A stretch of DNA of 26,673 nucleotides from an uncultured Verrucomicrobiales bacterium (GCA_937969125.1 CALBVA010000236.1:1-26673); one strand, 5' to 3'. Counted from the first letter of the stretch, positions 15,493 to 23,861 are shown. Numbers and translations: made by a program. Notes: generated from the sequence alone by a model not told the origin.

Positions 15493-16665
15493 TTACGCCG
15501 CCAAGGAGAGGGCTCGGGACTTTAGCTCTTCCGCACACTGCTCCCAGACAGCTTCGTCGATCTCATGAGCATCAATTCCAGTTCCGAGCGATTTTAAAAG
15601 AAGCACCGTCAACTCGCCGCCGAGGTGTTCTCGAAATTCCTCCAGCCCATTAAAAACGCGCCGTCGACCGCTGCCATCGCGCAATTCGAGGGCTTCATGC
15701 CAGAGCGGCAAATCAAGTGATTCGATCACCTTCAGAATCCGCTCGGCATCCGCCATGGGGAGCAATCCCACCTTCGCGGCGTAGAGTGAATCCAGAGCCA
15801 CTCCCACCGAAACCGCTTCGCCGTGACTGAGTTCAAAATCGGTGAGCTGCTCCAGTTTGTGAGCCGCCCAATGACCGTAATCCAGCGGCCTGCTGCTCCC
15901 CAGCTCGAAGGGATCACCACCCAGCGCAATGTGCCGCGCATGATGGATCGCGGATCGTTGCACCGCCTCCTCCAGGACCGGCTCCTCGAGATTCCGGAGC
16001 GCGATAACATTCGCCTCCAGCCAGTTAAAGAAGGCCTCATCCTTCACCAAGGCGACCTTGACCGCTTCGATCAAGCCGGCCCGCCTGGTCAACTCCGGCT
16101 GGGTATGAAGGAAGAGGAAGTCATTGACCACGGCATACGGCACCGCGAAGGCCCCGATAAAATTCTTTTTCCCGAAAGCATTGATCCCATTCTTCACCCC
16201 CACGCCACTATCGTCCTGCGAGAGCGTGGTGGTGGGGAATCTCACCAATCTCACCCCTCGGTGGCCAGTCGCGGCGGCATAGCCGATAACGTCCAAAAAA
16301 GCCCCGCCACCGATGACCATGACGTAGGAATGTCGATCGATGTGATGATGCTCAATCGCGGCCATCGCGGACTGATAGACTCGGTCGTCCTTCTTTGCAG
16401 CCTCCGCACCGGGCAGCCACTCCACCCCCGCGAGCCGTAGACCGGGAATATCTGAAAAGTAGTCCTGAATGCTCCCCTCCAGGTTCGGAAAAAATTCCCG
16501 CAAGCCCTCCTCGATAAAAACGAGGGCCTTACTGTGGCCTCGCGTCTCCAAGAGACCGGACAGGAGGTCATTGTCCGGAGAAAAAGCTCCCCGGGTGAAA
16601 CGGATGCGGTGACGAAAACTCACCTGTATGTCGAAATCCTCACCAGTCATTACTTCGGGGGGCAT
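15493..16665 (-). CDS. eboD: EboD-like sugar phosphate cyclase (3-dehydroquinate synthase homologue)
   Basis: A 390-aa protein of the sugar phosphate cyclase superfamily (AroB and related cyclases), with NAD-binding GGGAFLDVIG (119-128), FPTTTLSQ, DDSGVGVKNG (151-160) and GKKNFIGAF (165-173). Zinc ligands expected from DHQS are present: Glu200 (IEAVK), His265 (LDYGHWAAHK) and His281 (SHGEAV). It differs from normal AroB (DSSVGGKTGVN, LNLGHTFGH) in the way I recall for EboD, which also has RPLDYGHWAAHKLE. I therefore assign it to ebo rather than shikimate. It precedes an EboF-like gene by 16 bases; eboE, usually in between, is absent. The ATG at 16665 is weakly preceded; ATG at 16650 is possible. 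Divergent from the Nudix gene. The true substrate and product are unknown. Confidence 0.8.
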   Translation of the reverse strand: MPPEVMTGEDFDIQVSFRHRIRFTRGAFSPDNDLLSGLLETRGHSKALVFIEEGLREFFPNLEGSIQDYFSDIPGLRLAGVEWLPGAEAAKKDDRVYQSAMAAIEHHHIDRHSYVMVIGGGAFLDVIGYAAATGHRGVRLVRFPTTTLSQDDSGVGVKNGINAFGKKNFIGAFAVPYAVVNDFLFLHTQPELTRRAGLIEAVKVALVKDEAFFNWLEANVIALRNLEEPVLEEAVQRSAIHHARHIALGGDPFELGSSRPLDYGHWAAHKLEQLTDFELSHGEAVSVGVALDSLYAAKVGLLPMADAERILKVIESLDLPLWHEALELRDGSGRRRVFNGLEEFREHLGGELTVLLLKSLGTGIDAHEIDEAVWEQCAEELKSRALSLAA

Positions 16666-16720
16666 TGTTAGATGTTCTACGAAGAATTGCCACCGATTCT
16701 TAGAAGAGTATGCTCAATTC

Positions 16721-17266
16721 ATGCCCAACGCCACCGGTCATCCTGCCAAATCCCTTCATGAGGGACGCTTCCTCTCGCTTCGTGAAATCGATGACTGGCA
16801 GTTCGCGACCCGCCCGAACGCCACCGGGGTGGTGGGGGTTTTCGCGACCACCACTGAAGGACAGGTCATTTTGATCGAGCAATTCCGCCACCCGATCCAG
16901 AAGCGGGTCCTGGAAATTTGTGCGGGACTCGTGGGGGATGAGGAGGAATTCTCCGATGAATCTCTGGCTGACTGCGCGCGGCGGGAACTCATTGAGGAGA
17001 CCGGATACACTGCCGGATCGATGAAACCGCTCCTCACTTCCCCCACCTCGGCAGGCATGACTGATGAATACACCCACCTCTTTTTGGCGGAAAATTGCGT
17101 CAAAACCCATCCCGGCGGAGGAGTTGCCGGGGAAGATATTACCACTCACCTTGTCACTCTATCCGAGCTCCCAGCGTTTCTCACCAATGCCTCCTCCACA
17201 GAAATCGATATCGATTTTAAGATCCACGCCTGTCTCGGAGCCATTTCGGTTCAAAAAACTGTATGA
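16721..17266 (+). CDS. Nudix hydrolase, ADP-ribose pyrophosphatase-like
   Basis: Cleaves nucleoside diphosphate-linked compounds, most likely ADP-ribose or similar sugars, to AMP plus a phosphate. I chose ATG at 16721 (MPNATGHPAKSLHEGRFLSL); an upstream ATG at 16628 would run into the divergent EboD start and add residues with no family likeness. AGAAGAG lies 12 bases before. The Nudix box is recognisable: REL-I-EETGY at 88-96 with Glu80 spaced as in G-x5-E-x7-REUxEExGU, while the box glycine is shifted by two residues. VILIEQFRHP (49-58) and TSAGMTDEYTHLFLAEN are typical of ADPRase enzymes. 181 aa, cytoplasmic. The large DUF1549 gene starts 33 bases later on the same strand, so read-through is possible. 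Confidence 0.87.
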   Translation: MPNATGHPAKSLHEGRFLSLREIDDWQFATRPNATGVVGVFATTTEGQVILIEQFRHPIQKRVLEICAGLVGDEEEFSDESLADCARRELIEETGYTAGSMKPLLTSPTSAGMTDEYTHLFLAENCVKTHPGGGVAGEDITTHLVTLSELPAFLTNASSTEIDIDFKIHACLGAISVQKTV

Positions 17267-17299
17267 CTTGCCCCAAACAACCGTAATCTAATTCACACG

Positions 17300-20200
17300 A
17301 TGAAGCATTTCTTCGCCAACTTTTCCACCGTCCTCGCCACCGCGATCCTTCCTGCGGCGGAACTGCCGGACGTCATTGACTTTAACGATCACGTGCAGCC
17401 TATTCTCTCGGAGAATTGCTACCACTGCCACGGACCGGATTCCTCGACCCGCGAGCCATCGAAGGCGCACCTGCGCCTCGATCGGGAAGAGTATGCCTTC
17501 CTCCCGCGCGCGAATGGCGAACCAACGATCATCAAGGGCGATCCCGACCGCTCGGAACTCATTGCCCGGATCATTTCCAAGGATCCCGATGAGGTCATGC
17601 CGACCCCGAAATCGCACAAAAAACCTCTCAAGGATTACGAAGTCGCCATCCTCAAAAAATGGATCAAACAGGGGGCGCCCTACGAAGAGCATTGGTCCTT
17701 CATCCCACCAGCCAAACCCGCCGTTCCAGAAGGGGCCTGGGGCGTCAATGCTGTCGATAAATTTATTGGACGGAAACATCTCGCGAAAAACCTGGAAGCC
17801 AACAAACCCGAGGAAGCGGGCCGACTTTACCGTCGTCTCAGCTTCGATATCACCGGCCTCCCACCGAAGCCGGAGGACGTAGATGCTTTTCGCGAAGCCG
17901 CCTCCAAGGACCTCCCCGCCGCAGTGAAAGCTGCCGTCGATCAACTTGTCACCACTGATGGCTACGCCGAGCACTTTGCCCGTCACTGGCTGGATGCCGC
18001 CCGCTACGCCGATACCCACGGCATCCATATCGATAACTATCGCTCAATCTGGCCCTACCGCGACTGGGTCATCGAGGCCTTCCGAAAGAACATGCCCTTT
18101 GATGACTTCACCATCGCGCAGATCGCCGGTGACCTCCTCCCGAACCGCACTCTGGAAGATCAGATCGCGACCGGCTTTAACCGCTGCCTCCCAACCACTG
18201 GCGAAGGCGGCGCGATTGCTGAGGAGTATGAGTCCATCTATGCCACCGAGCGCACTGAGACCACCTCGGCCGTTTGGCTCGGCCTGACCACTGGCTGCGC
18301 GGCCTGCCACGATCATAAATTCGACCCAATTTCTCAAAAGGACTTCTACACCATGACAGCCTTCTTCCGGAACACTACGATGAAGGCTATGGACAAAAAT
18401 AACGCGAGTCATCCGCCCAATGTCTTCGCGCCCCGACCCGACGACCGTCCTCGCTGGAACGAACTCAGTAAAAAAATTGCGGCGGTTGAGAAATCCATCA
18501 AGGCACGTCGAAAGGATGCCGAAAAGGATTACCACCAGTGGATGACCGCGCAAGGCACCACACCGATTGAGGACGCCATAAATGATCCTGATGTCTTCCT
18601 CCCGCTGGCCGTCACAGACGGCAAAATCAGCGGAACAGTGAACGGTGAGGAAAAGACCTGGGAATTTAAAGGATCCACCAAATCTACAAAGGACTACGGC
18701 GACATCACCCGCGTCTCCGGGATCAATGTCGACCTCGGAAATACGGCGATTTTCGATGCGCGTGACCAGGTCACCTTTGGCGGCTACCTCTTTGTCGATG
18801 GTAACTCGACCGGCCCCATCATTTCCCGGATGAATGAGAGTAATGCCCACCGCGGCTGGGACCTCTGGCTGGAGGGCGGTCGTCTGGCCTCCCACATCGT
18901 GGATAGCTGGCCGGCCAAGGCCATCAAGGCGGCTACCAAATCCCCTCTCCCGCGCAAGCGCTGGCACCATATCATGGTGACCTATGACGGCACAGCTGCC
19001 CCGGAGAAGAGCCTGACCATCTATGTGAACGGCAAGGCCCAATCCATCAAATACTCTCAGAAAGGCCCTGTCGGATCCATCCTCACGGACGCCCCGACCC
19101 GTCTCGGAGCGCGTCACCCGGACAATCGACTAAAAGGACAGGCCTTCCTGCACAGCTTCCAGTTTTATAAACGCAAGCTCACCCCATCCGAGGTTCAGAT
19201 CGCCGCTAAAAAGACCAATATCAACCAGCTCCTCGCCATCGAAATCGATCAGCGTAACAAACAACAGAACGGAGCCATCTTTGATTATTACATCAACAAG
19301 ATTGATCAGCCTACGAAGGAACTCATTACTCAAAAGCGCCCTTTGGTCGCTGCCCAAAATAAGCTCCGCAGCAAGGGTGCGGTCACCTTGGTCATGGAAG
19401 AAAAAAAGGGGGAAGCCTTCGCCCACATCCTGGAGCGCGGTGAATACAACCTGAAAGAGGAAAAGGTCGCTGCTGCCATCCCGGAGCTCTTTCAGGAGCC
19501 CGGAGATGACAAGCCGAAGAACCGGCTTGATCTCGCAAAATGGCTCGTCTCGGAAAAGAACCCCCTCACCGCCCGCGTTACCGTAAACCGGATTTGGTAT
19601 TACTTCTTTGGTCGCGGCCTCGTGGAGACCACCGAGGACTTCGGCATCATGGGCGGCCGCCCCAGCCATCCGGAGTTGCTTGATTACCTCGCCGTCGAAT
19701 TCATGGAAAACGACTGGGATATGCACCACATTATCCGCCTTATTACCAATTCCGCCACTTACCAGCAGTCCGGATTAGTCACCTCTGCGAACCGGGAAAA
19801 AGATCCTACCAACATACTTCTCTGGCGCACGCCGCGTCATCGTCTGGAGGCAGAACAATTGCGTGACATGTCCCTCGCCGCCAGTGGACTACTCGTCGAT
19901 CGTATTGGCGGGCCACCGGTGAAGCCTTACCAGCCGAAAGGGATTTGGGAGGCCGTGGCCATGAAACAGTCCAACACCAGACACTATAAGGAGGATCGTG
20001 GCCAGGGGCTCTATCGCCGCTCGATCTACACCTTCTTGAAACGCTCTGCTGCTCCACCAAATATGGAGATCTTAAATGCTCCGACCCGCGAGGTCTTTTG
20101 TGTCCGACGCGACCGGACAAACACTCCGCTACAGGCTTTTGTCACCCTCAATGACACCCAGTTTATCGAGGCCGCGCGCGCCCTCGCGACCCACGCCCTA

Positions 20201-20464
20201 AAAGAGCAGCAAGGCTTTGTAGATCGCCTCGCTCACATTACCCGTGCCTTTATGGGGCGCAGCTTCGATATCGAGGAGCAGGAGACTGTCAAAAAAGCCC
20301 TGACCCATCACTTAAAGCGCTACGAGGAGAGTCCCGATCTTGCCGGAAAACTGATCACGGTCGGAAATTCAAAGCCCGACACCTCCATTCCAAAGCACGA
20401 GCTTGCCGCCTGGACGCTTATTGCCTCCCAAATCTTCAACCTCGACGAAACCCTCACCAAGTAA
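17300..20464 (+). CDS. large cytochrome-type DUF1549/DUF1553 protein with LamG-like domain
   Basis: A 1054-aa exported protein of the planctomycete-type family. A weak signal peptide is seen (MKHFFANFSTVLATAILPAA). Domains in order: N-terminal cytochrome-like segment with CYHCH (Cys40, Cys43, His44) and MPTPKSHKKPL, about 25-115; DUF1549 about 150-355, with a second CxxCH (Cys333, Cys336, His337) in GCAACHDHKFDP; LamG/concanavalin-like beta domain about 430-635 (WDLWLEGGRLASHIVDSWP, KRWHHIMVTYDGT, LTIYVNGKAQ, ARHPDNRLKGQ); a short helical spacer; and DUF1553 about 740-1045 (NPLTARVTVNRIWYYFFGRG, APTREVFCVRRDRTNTPLQA). The LamG part may bind polysaccharide. The DUF1501 gene follows after three bases, so it is one operon. 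Substrate and function of the family are not established. Confidence 0.92.
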   Translation: MKHFFANFSTVLATAILPAAELPDVIDFNDHVQPILSENCYHCHGPDSSTREPSKAHLRLDREEYAFLPRANGEPTIIKGDPDRSELIARIISKDPDEVMPTPKSHKKPLKDYEVAILKKWIKQGAPYEEHWSFIPPAKPAVPEGAWGVNAVDKFIGRKHLAKNLEANKPEEAGRLYRRLSFDITGLPPKPEDVDAFREAASKDLPAAVKAAVDQLVTTDGYAEHFARHWLDAARYADTHGIHIDNYRSIWPYRDWVIEAFRKNMPFDDFTIAQIAGDLLPNRTLEDQIATGFNRCLPTTGEGGAIAEEYESIYATERTETTSAVWLGLTTGCAACHDHKFDPISQKDFYTMTAFFRNTTMKAMDKNNASHPPNVFAPRPDDRPRWNELSKKIAAVEKSIKARRKDAEKDYHQWMTAQGTTPIEDAINDPDVFLPLAVTDGKISGTVNGEEKTWEFKGSTKSTKDYGDITRVSGINVDLGNTAIFDARDQVTFGGYLFVDGNSTGPIISRMNESNAHRGWDLWLEGGRLASHIVDSWPAKAIKAATKSPLPRKRWHHIMVTYDGTAAPEKSLTIYVNGKAQSIKYSQKGPVGSILTDAPTRLGARHPDNRLKGQAFLHSFQFYKRKLTPSEVQIAAKKTNINQLLAIEIDQRNKQQNGAIFDYYINKIDQPTKELITQKRPLVAAQNKLRSKGAVTLVMEEKKGEAFAHILERGEYNLKEEKVAAAIPELFQEPGDDKPKNRLDLAKWLVSEKNPLTARVTVNRIWYYFFGRGLVETTEDFGIMGGRPSHPELLDYLAVEFMENDWDMHHIIRLITNSATYQQSGLVTSANREKDPTNILLWRTPRHRLEAEQLRDMSLAASGLLVDRIGGPPVKPYQPKGIWEAVAMKQSNTRHYKEDRGQGLYRRSIYTFLKRSAAPPNMEILNAPTREVFCVRRDRTNTPLQAFVTLNDTQFIEAARALATHALKEQQGFVDRLAHITRAFMGRSFDIEEQETVKKALTHHLKRYEESPDLAGKLITVGNSKPDTSIPKHELAAWTLIASQIFNLDETLTK

Positions 20465-20467
20465 GTC

Positions 20468-21928
20468 ATGAACACCCTCTCAGATTTTAACGCTGCCATC
20501 TCCCGCCGCCAATTCTTCCGCAAGAATGGAACTGGCCTTGGCGCAGCTTCACTGGCGACCCTACTCCCCGGCACTCTCAGCGGGCTTTCGAATACCGGTG
20601 AATCAGTCCCGCATGAGCTTCAGAAGCTCGCCCCGAAGGCGAAGCGCGTGATCTACCTCTCCATGCTCGGCGCACCCAGCCAACTCGATATACTCGACTA
20701 CAAGCCGGGCCTGCAGGAACAATTCGGCAAGGACCTCACCGAGTATCTTAAAAAACAGGGCCAGCGCCTCACCGGGATGACTTCCGGCCAGAAGAAGAAA
20801 CCGCTCGCCCCTTCATCCTTCAAGTTCGATCAACACGGCAAGTCCGGTGCCTGGGTTTCCGAACTCCTCCCCTACACCGCCAAAATGGTGGATGACATCG
20901 CCATCGTGAAATCGATGCACACCGAGGCCATCAACCACGAGCCAGCCAACCAGCTCTGCTACACCGGGAGCCAGCAAAATGGCAAACCGTCCATCGGTTC
21001 CTGGCTCGCCTACGGTTTAGGATCCAGCAATGAGGACCTTCCAAATTTCGTCGTCCTCCATGCCCAACACACCGGACCGGGCAATGTCCAAGCGATCTCA
21101 TCCCGACTCTGGGGAGCGGGATTCCTTCCTGGCAAGTATGCCGGAGTCGCTCTTCGCTCAAAGGGAGATCCCGTCCTTTACCTAAAGGATGCGCCGGGCA
21201 TCGATCGCGATCTCCGCCGCCACATGCTCGATAGCCTGAATACCCTGAATCAAAAAGCCTACGAGCTGGTCGGAAATGCTGAAACCCAAACTCGTATCCA
21301 GCAATACGAGATGTCCTTTCGCATGCAGGCCTCGGTTCCCGAGCTCACCGACATGAAGACCGAGTCCGATAAGACATACGAAATGTATGGCCCGCAGTCG
21401 AAGACGCCAGGATCCTTTGCCAGCTCTTGCATGCTCGCACGTCGTATGATGGAGCGCGGCGTGCAGTTCGTGCAGATCTTCCACCGTGGCTGGGACCAGC
21501 ACGGCAATCTTCCCAGAGACATCAAGCCGCAGTGCAAGGACATCGACCAGCCGGCCTGGGCTCTCATTCAAGACCTAAAGCAGCGCGGCATGCTCGATGA
21601 CACCCTCGTCGTCTGGGGCGGTGAATTCGGCCGCACTGTTTACAGCCAGGGCGCCCTCACCCGGAGCAAATACGGCCGCGACCACCACCCACGCGCTTTC
21701 TCAATGTGGATGGCCGGCGGCGGAATCAAGGGCGGACAAGTCTATGGCGAGACCGATGACTTCGGCTTCAATATCACCAAGGACCCCGTCCACATCAGTG
21801 ATCTCCACGCCACCATCCTCCACCAGCTTGGCATCGATCAACACAAGCTCACCTTCAAATATCAAGGCCTCGACCAAAAGCTCACTGGAGTCGAACCGCG
21901 AAAAGTGATCAAGGGCCTGATCGGTTAG
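20468..21928 (+). CDS. DUF1501 family protein with Tat signal
   Basis: A 486-aa DUF1501 protein. The N-terminus has a clear twin-arginine motif (SRRQFFRKNG, Arg13-Arg14) before GTGLGAASLATLLPG, so folded Tat export is likely. Landmarks: VIYLSMLGAPSQLDILDYK (61-79), HRGWDQH (339-345), GGEFGRT (384-390), YGRDHHP (402-408) and MAGGGIKGGQ (415-424). Compared with the 439-aa DUF1501 protein at 1853, it has GWDQH for GGWDTH and extra sequence around 85-115 (KKQGQRLTGMTSGQKKK). It starts three bases after the stop of the large DUF1549/DUF1553 gene, so tight coupling is likely. Metal-dependent hydrolysis is plausible from the fold but unproven. Confidence 0.93.
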   Translation: MNTLSDFNAAISRRQFFRKNGTGLGAASLATLLPGTLSGLSNTGESVPHELQKLAPKAKRVIYLSMLGAPSQLDILDYKPGLQEQFGKDLTEYLKKQGQRLTGMTSGQKKKPLAPSSFKFDQHGKSGAWVSELLPYTAKMVDDIAIVKSMHTEAINHEPANQLCYTGSQQNGKPSIGSWLAYGLGSSNEDLPNFVVLHAQHTGPGNVQAISSRLWGAGFLPGKYAGVALRSKGDPVLYLKDAPGIDRDLRRHMLDSLNTLNQKAYELVGNAETQTRIQQYEMSFRMQASVPELTDMKTESDKTYEMYGPQSKTPGSFASSCMLARRMMERGVQFVQIFHRGWDQHGNLPRDIKPQCKDIDQPAWALIQDLKQRGMLDDTLVVWGGEFGRTVYSQGALTRSKYGRDHHPRAFSMWMAGGGIKGGQVYGETDDFGFNITKDPVHISDLHATILHQLGIDQHKLTFKYQGLDQKLTGVEPRKVIKGLIG

Positions 21929-21946
21929 CGGAACCGAGAGGATGAT

Positions 21947-21987
21947 GGAGTAGAATCGCAGCCTTCTGCCCTGCGACAATCCACTCC
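21947..21987. repeat. imperfect inverted repeat downstream of DUF1501
   Basis: GGAGT (21947-21951) pairs with ACTCC (21983-21987), and inside them TCGCAG (21956-21961) pairs with CTGCGA (21971-21976) around a nine-base loop. It lies 18 bases after the DUF1501 stop. No T tract follows on the plus strand, so it is either a processing or stabilising hairpin or a non-canonical terminator. Confidence 0.45.
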
Positions 21988-21998
21988 AGCAACCTACT

Positions 21999-22058
21999 AA
22001 AAAACCGCTTTCAGAATCAGCCCCGATCATGATGATCCGAGTTGATTCTGAAAGCGGT
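21999..22058 (-). terminator. intrinsic terminator of the bactofilin gene
   Basis: A perfect 16-bp inverted repeat: ACCGCTTTCAGAATCA (22004-22019) and TGATTCTGAAAGCGGT (22043-22058), with a 23-base loop that includes a small GATC..GATC repeat. On the minus strand it is followed by six T (21999-22004 as A on the plus strand), so it should end transcription from the bactofilin gene (stop at 22098). The stem is unusually long and the loop large for a terminator. Confidence 0.7.
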
Positions 22059-22067
22059 GAAGTCCTA

Positions 22068-22090
22068 GGAAAAAGTAGAACGCTTTTTCC
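22068..22090. repeat. second hairpin between bactofilin stop and its terminator
   Basis: GGAAAAAG (22068-22075) pairs with CTTTTTCC (22083-22090) around a seven-base loop, beginning eight bases past the bactofilin stop. It is a separate inverted repeat immediately upstream, in bactofilin reading direction, of the long terminator hairpin. Its stem is AT-rich, so as a terminator it would be weak. Confidence 0.5.
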
Positions 22091-22097
22091 GGTCTAA

Positions 22098-22418
22098 TTA
22101 GCCCCCAATCTGGGTGCTACCCTGGAGAGTCGCTCCCTCTTCCATGCTGAGGGTCTTGGTTTTGATATCACCCTTGAGGTAAGACTTTTCCTTCAGCTCG
22201 CAGCGGTCGGAACTGATGGTGCCTTCGACGCGACCATAGAGCTTCACTTCTCCGGCCTTGACATCACCCTTGATGTTGGCGTTCTCGGCGATGGTGACCT
22301 TGCCCTTATCGGAGCTAATTTCACCATCGATCTTGCCATCGATGATCATGTCATTGGAGAACTTAATGGAACCGCTGATTTCGATTCCCTGGGTGAGCAC
22401 ATTCGTAGCGTTTGCCAT
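22098..22418 (-). CDS. bactofilin (polymer-forming cytoskeletal protein)
   Basis: A 106-aa protein that is a single bactofilin domain: short repeating beta strands rich in gly/asp/lys (GSIKFSNDMIIDGKIDGEIS, VTIAENANIKGDVKAGEVKL, GRVEGTISSDRCELKEKSYLKG), typical of the right-handed beta-helix that self-polymerises. Such proteins are membrane-associated scaffolds for cell-wall enzymes, stalks or polarity. The start (MANATNVLTQGIEISG) is the family's normal short N-terminal tail. It stands alone on the minus strand with two hairpins behind it, and its ATG is 38 bases from thiH, transcribed divergently. A regulatory link with thiH is not suggested. Confidence 0.9.
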   Translation of the reverse strand: MANATNVLTQGIEISGSIKFSNDMIIDGKIDGEISSDKGKVTIAENANIKGDVKAGEVKLYGRVEGTISSDRCELKEKSYLKGDIKTKTLSMEEGATLQGSTQIGG

Positions 22419-22456
22419 AACTGGCGGGAGTCCAGCAGCTTTGTTTCAGGGTGGCA

Positions 22457-23662
22457 ATGCCGTTTTTCAGATGCGGGAAACCTTTTGACAATTGTCCCCT
22501 CCTCCACGACGACTCCGGAGTGAGTTTTGCAAGGGAATTTGACCAGCTGATGCAGGAGCCGACGCCGCTAATGCGTCGCTTTCGTCGGCTGATCCAGCCA
22601 TGTGACGACAACCAGCTGGAAAGCATGGCTCGGCAAAGCCAGACGCTGACCCGCCGGAACTTTGGCCGCACTATGCGCCTCTTTGCCCCGCTCTACCTTT
22701 CCAACGAATGCGTTAATAACTGCCAGTATTGCGGATTTTCCCGAGATAACCCCATCCTCCGCACTACTCTGACCGTGCCGCAGGTGGTAGCTGAGGCCAA
22801 ACATCTCTATGATCTCGGTTTCCGGAACATCCTGCTGGTGGCGGGCGAGCACCCGAAGTTCGTCTCGGACGGCTACCTTCAAAAGTGCATCGATGCGCTC
22901 AAGGAGATGATCCCGACGATCGGGATCGAGGTCGGGCCGATGGAGGACGAGCAATACGGCGAACTAGTGGACCACGGAGCCGAGGGACTCATTGTCTATC
23001 AAGAGACCTACCACCAAGAGACCTATGAAGTGCTCCACACCGCAGGGCCTAAGAAGAAATTCCACTGGCGGCTGGATTGCCCGGAGCGGGCTTACGCGGG
23101 CGGCTTTCGCCGGATTGGAATCGGCGCCCTCTTCGGCCTGGCGGACTGGCAGCATGAGGCGATCTCGCTGGCAACGCATCTCGATTACCTCATGCGACAT
23201 TGCTGGAAGGCGAGCTTCAGCATCGCCTTTCCGCGAATGAGACCTCATGCGGGGAATTATCAATACTCACCAGATCCTACCCTATCGCTGACTGATCGAA
23301 GTCTGGTCCAGCTCATCGCTGCCTTCCGAATGTGTTTCCCGCAGGTGGGCATCGTGCTCTCCACCCGCGAGCCGGCGGACCTGCGTGACTCACTCTTCCC
23401 GCTGGGAATCACCCACATCTCGGCAGGCTCGCAGACTGATCCCGGCGGCTACACCGGAGCAGGCACGAATGATCTACACCTCACGGTGAAAGGACGCCGG
23501 GTGGAGTTAGAAGAGACCGAGAACGAAAGCTGTGACCGCGCGACCGGGCAATTCGAGATCGACGACAAGCGCCCGGTCGGTGAGATCGCCGACCTCCTTC
23601 AAAAGCAGGGATTCGATCCAGTGTGGAAGGACTGGGACCCCGCCATCCTCGCTCACTCATGA
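22457..23662 (+). CDS. thiH: 2-iminoacetate synthase ThiH (radical SAM)
   Basis: Splits tyrosine by a radical mechanism to dehydroglycine and p-cresol, supplying the C2-N3 unit of the thiamine thiazole ring in anaerobic-type thiamine synthesis. The radical SAM cluster CVNNCQYC gives Cys85, Cys89 and Cys92, followed by the GFSRDNP segment. Later family stretches: GFRNILLVAGEHPK, VYQETYHQETYEVLHTAGPKKKFHWRLD, IGIGALFGLADW and FPRMRPHAG. I chose ATG at 22457 (MPFFRCGKPF), with AGGG five bases upstream; the GTG at 22451 is an alternative. 401 aa, close to the family norm. thiS overlaps its stop. thiG and thiC are not in the window. Confidence 0.95.
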   Translation: MPFFRCGKPFDNCPLLHDDSGVSFAREFDQLMQEPTPLMRRFRRLIQPCDDNQLESMARQSQTLTRRNFGRTMRLFAPLYLSNECVNNCQYCGFSRDNPILRTTLTVPQVVAEAKHLYDLGFRNILLVAGEHPKFVSDGYLQKCIDALKEMIPTIGIEVGPMEDEQYGELVDHGAEGLIVYQETYHQETYEVLHTAGPKKKFHWRLDCPERAYAGGFRRIGIGALFGLADWQHEAISLATHLDYLMRHCWKASFSIAFPRMRPHAGNYQYSPDPTLSLTDRSLVQLIAAFRMCFPQVGIVLSTREPADLRDSLFPLGITHISAGSQTDPGGYTGAGTNDLHLTVKGRRVELEETENESCDRATGQFEIDDKRPVGEIADLLQKQGFDPVWKDWDPAILAHS

Positions 23663-23859
23663 AACTGACGATCAATGGAAATGGCCGCGAGGTCGCTGAT
23701 GACACTGACATCACCGCGTTGCTCGATATACTCGGACTCGCCGGGAAACCGGTGGTCATTGAACTCAATGAAACCGCAATTTCGCCTTCGGAGTTTTCCA
23801 CGACAGCACTCAGCGATGGAGATCAGCTGGAGGTGATCACAATCGCGGCAGGCGGCTGA
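23659..23859 (+). CDS. thiS: sulfur carrier protein ThiS
   Basis: A 66-aa ubiquitin-fold carrier that delivers sulfur as a C-terminal thiocarboxylate to thiazole synthase ThiG. It opens MKLTINGNGREV and ends in Gly-Gly (AAGG), which is the activated terminus; IELNETAISPSEFSTTALSDGDQLEVITI is the typical core. The ATG overlaps the thiH stop (ATGA), giving translational coupling. An in-frame ATG at 23623 lies inside thiH and adds residues with no family support. Its usual partner thiG is not next to it; the next gene is on the other strand. Confidence 0.95.
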   Translation: MKLTINGNGREVADDTDITALLDILGLAGKPVVIELNETAISPSEFSTTALSDGDQLEVITIAAGG

Positions 23860-23861
23860 AG

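Noticed and set aside
15493..16665. Ordinary shikimate-pathway aroB, linked to the DAHP synthase at 11089
   Set aside because: Its motifs depart from AroB in the EboD way, it is paired with an EboF-like gene, and it is on another strand 3 kb away from the DAHP synthase gene. Still possible and listed as the alternative.
16628..16720. Upstream in-frame start of the Nudix gene
   Set aside because: It overlaps the divergent EboD coding start and adds 31 residues unlike Nudix enzymes.
18044..19117. 357-codon minus-strand frame inside the large DUF1549 gene
   Set aside because: Antisense shadow; the plus-strand protein has clear domains over the whole range.
22419..22456. TPP riboswitch before thiH
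   Set aside because: Only 38 bases separate thiH from the divergent bactofilin start, too short for the aptamer, and no conserved thi-box is seen.
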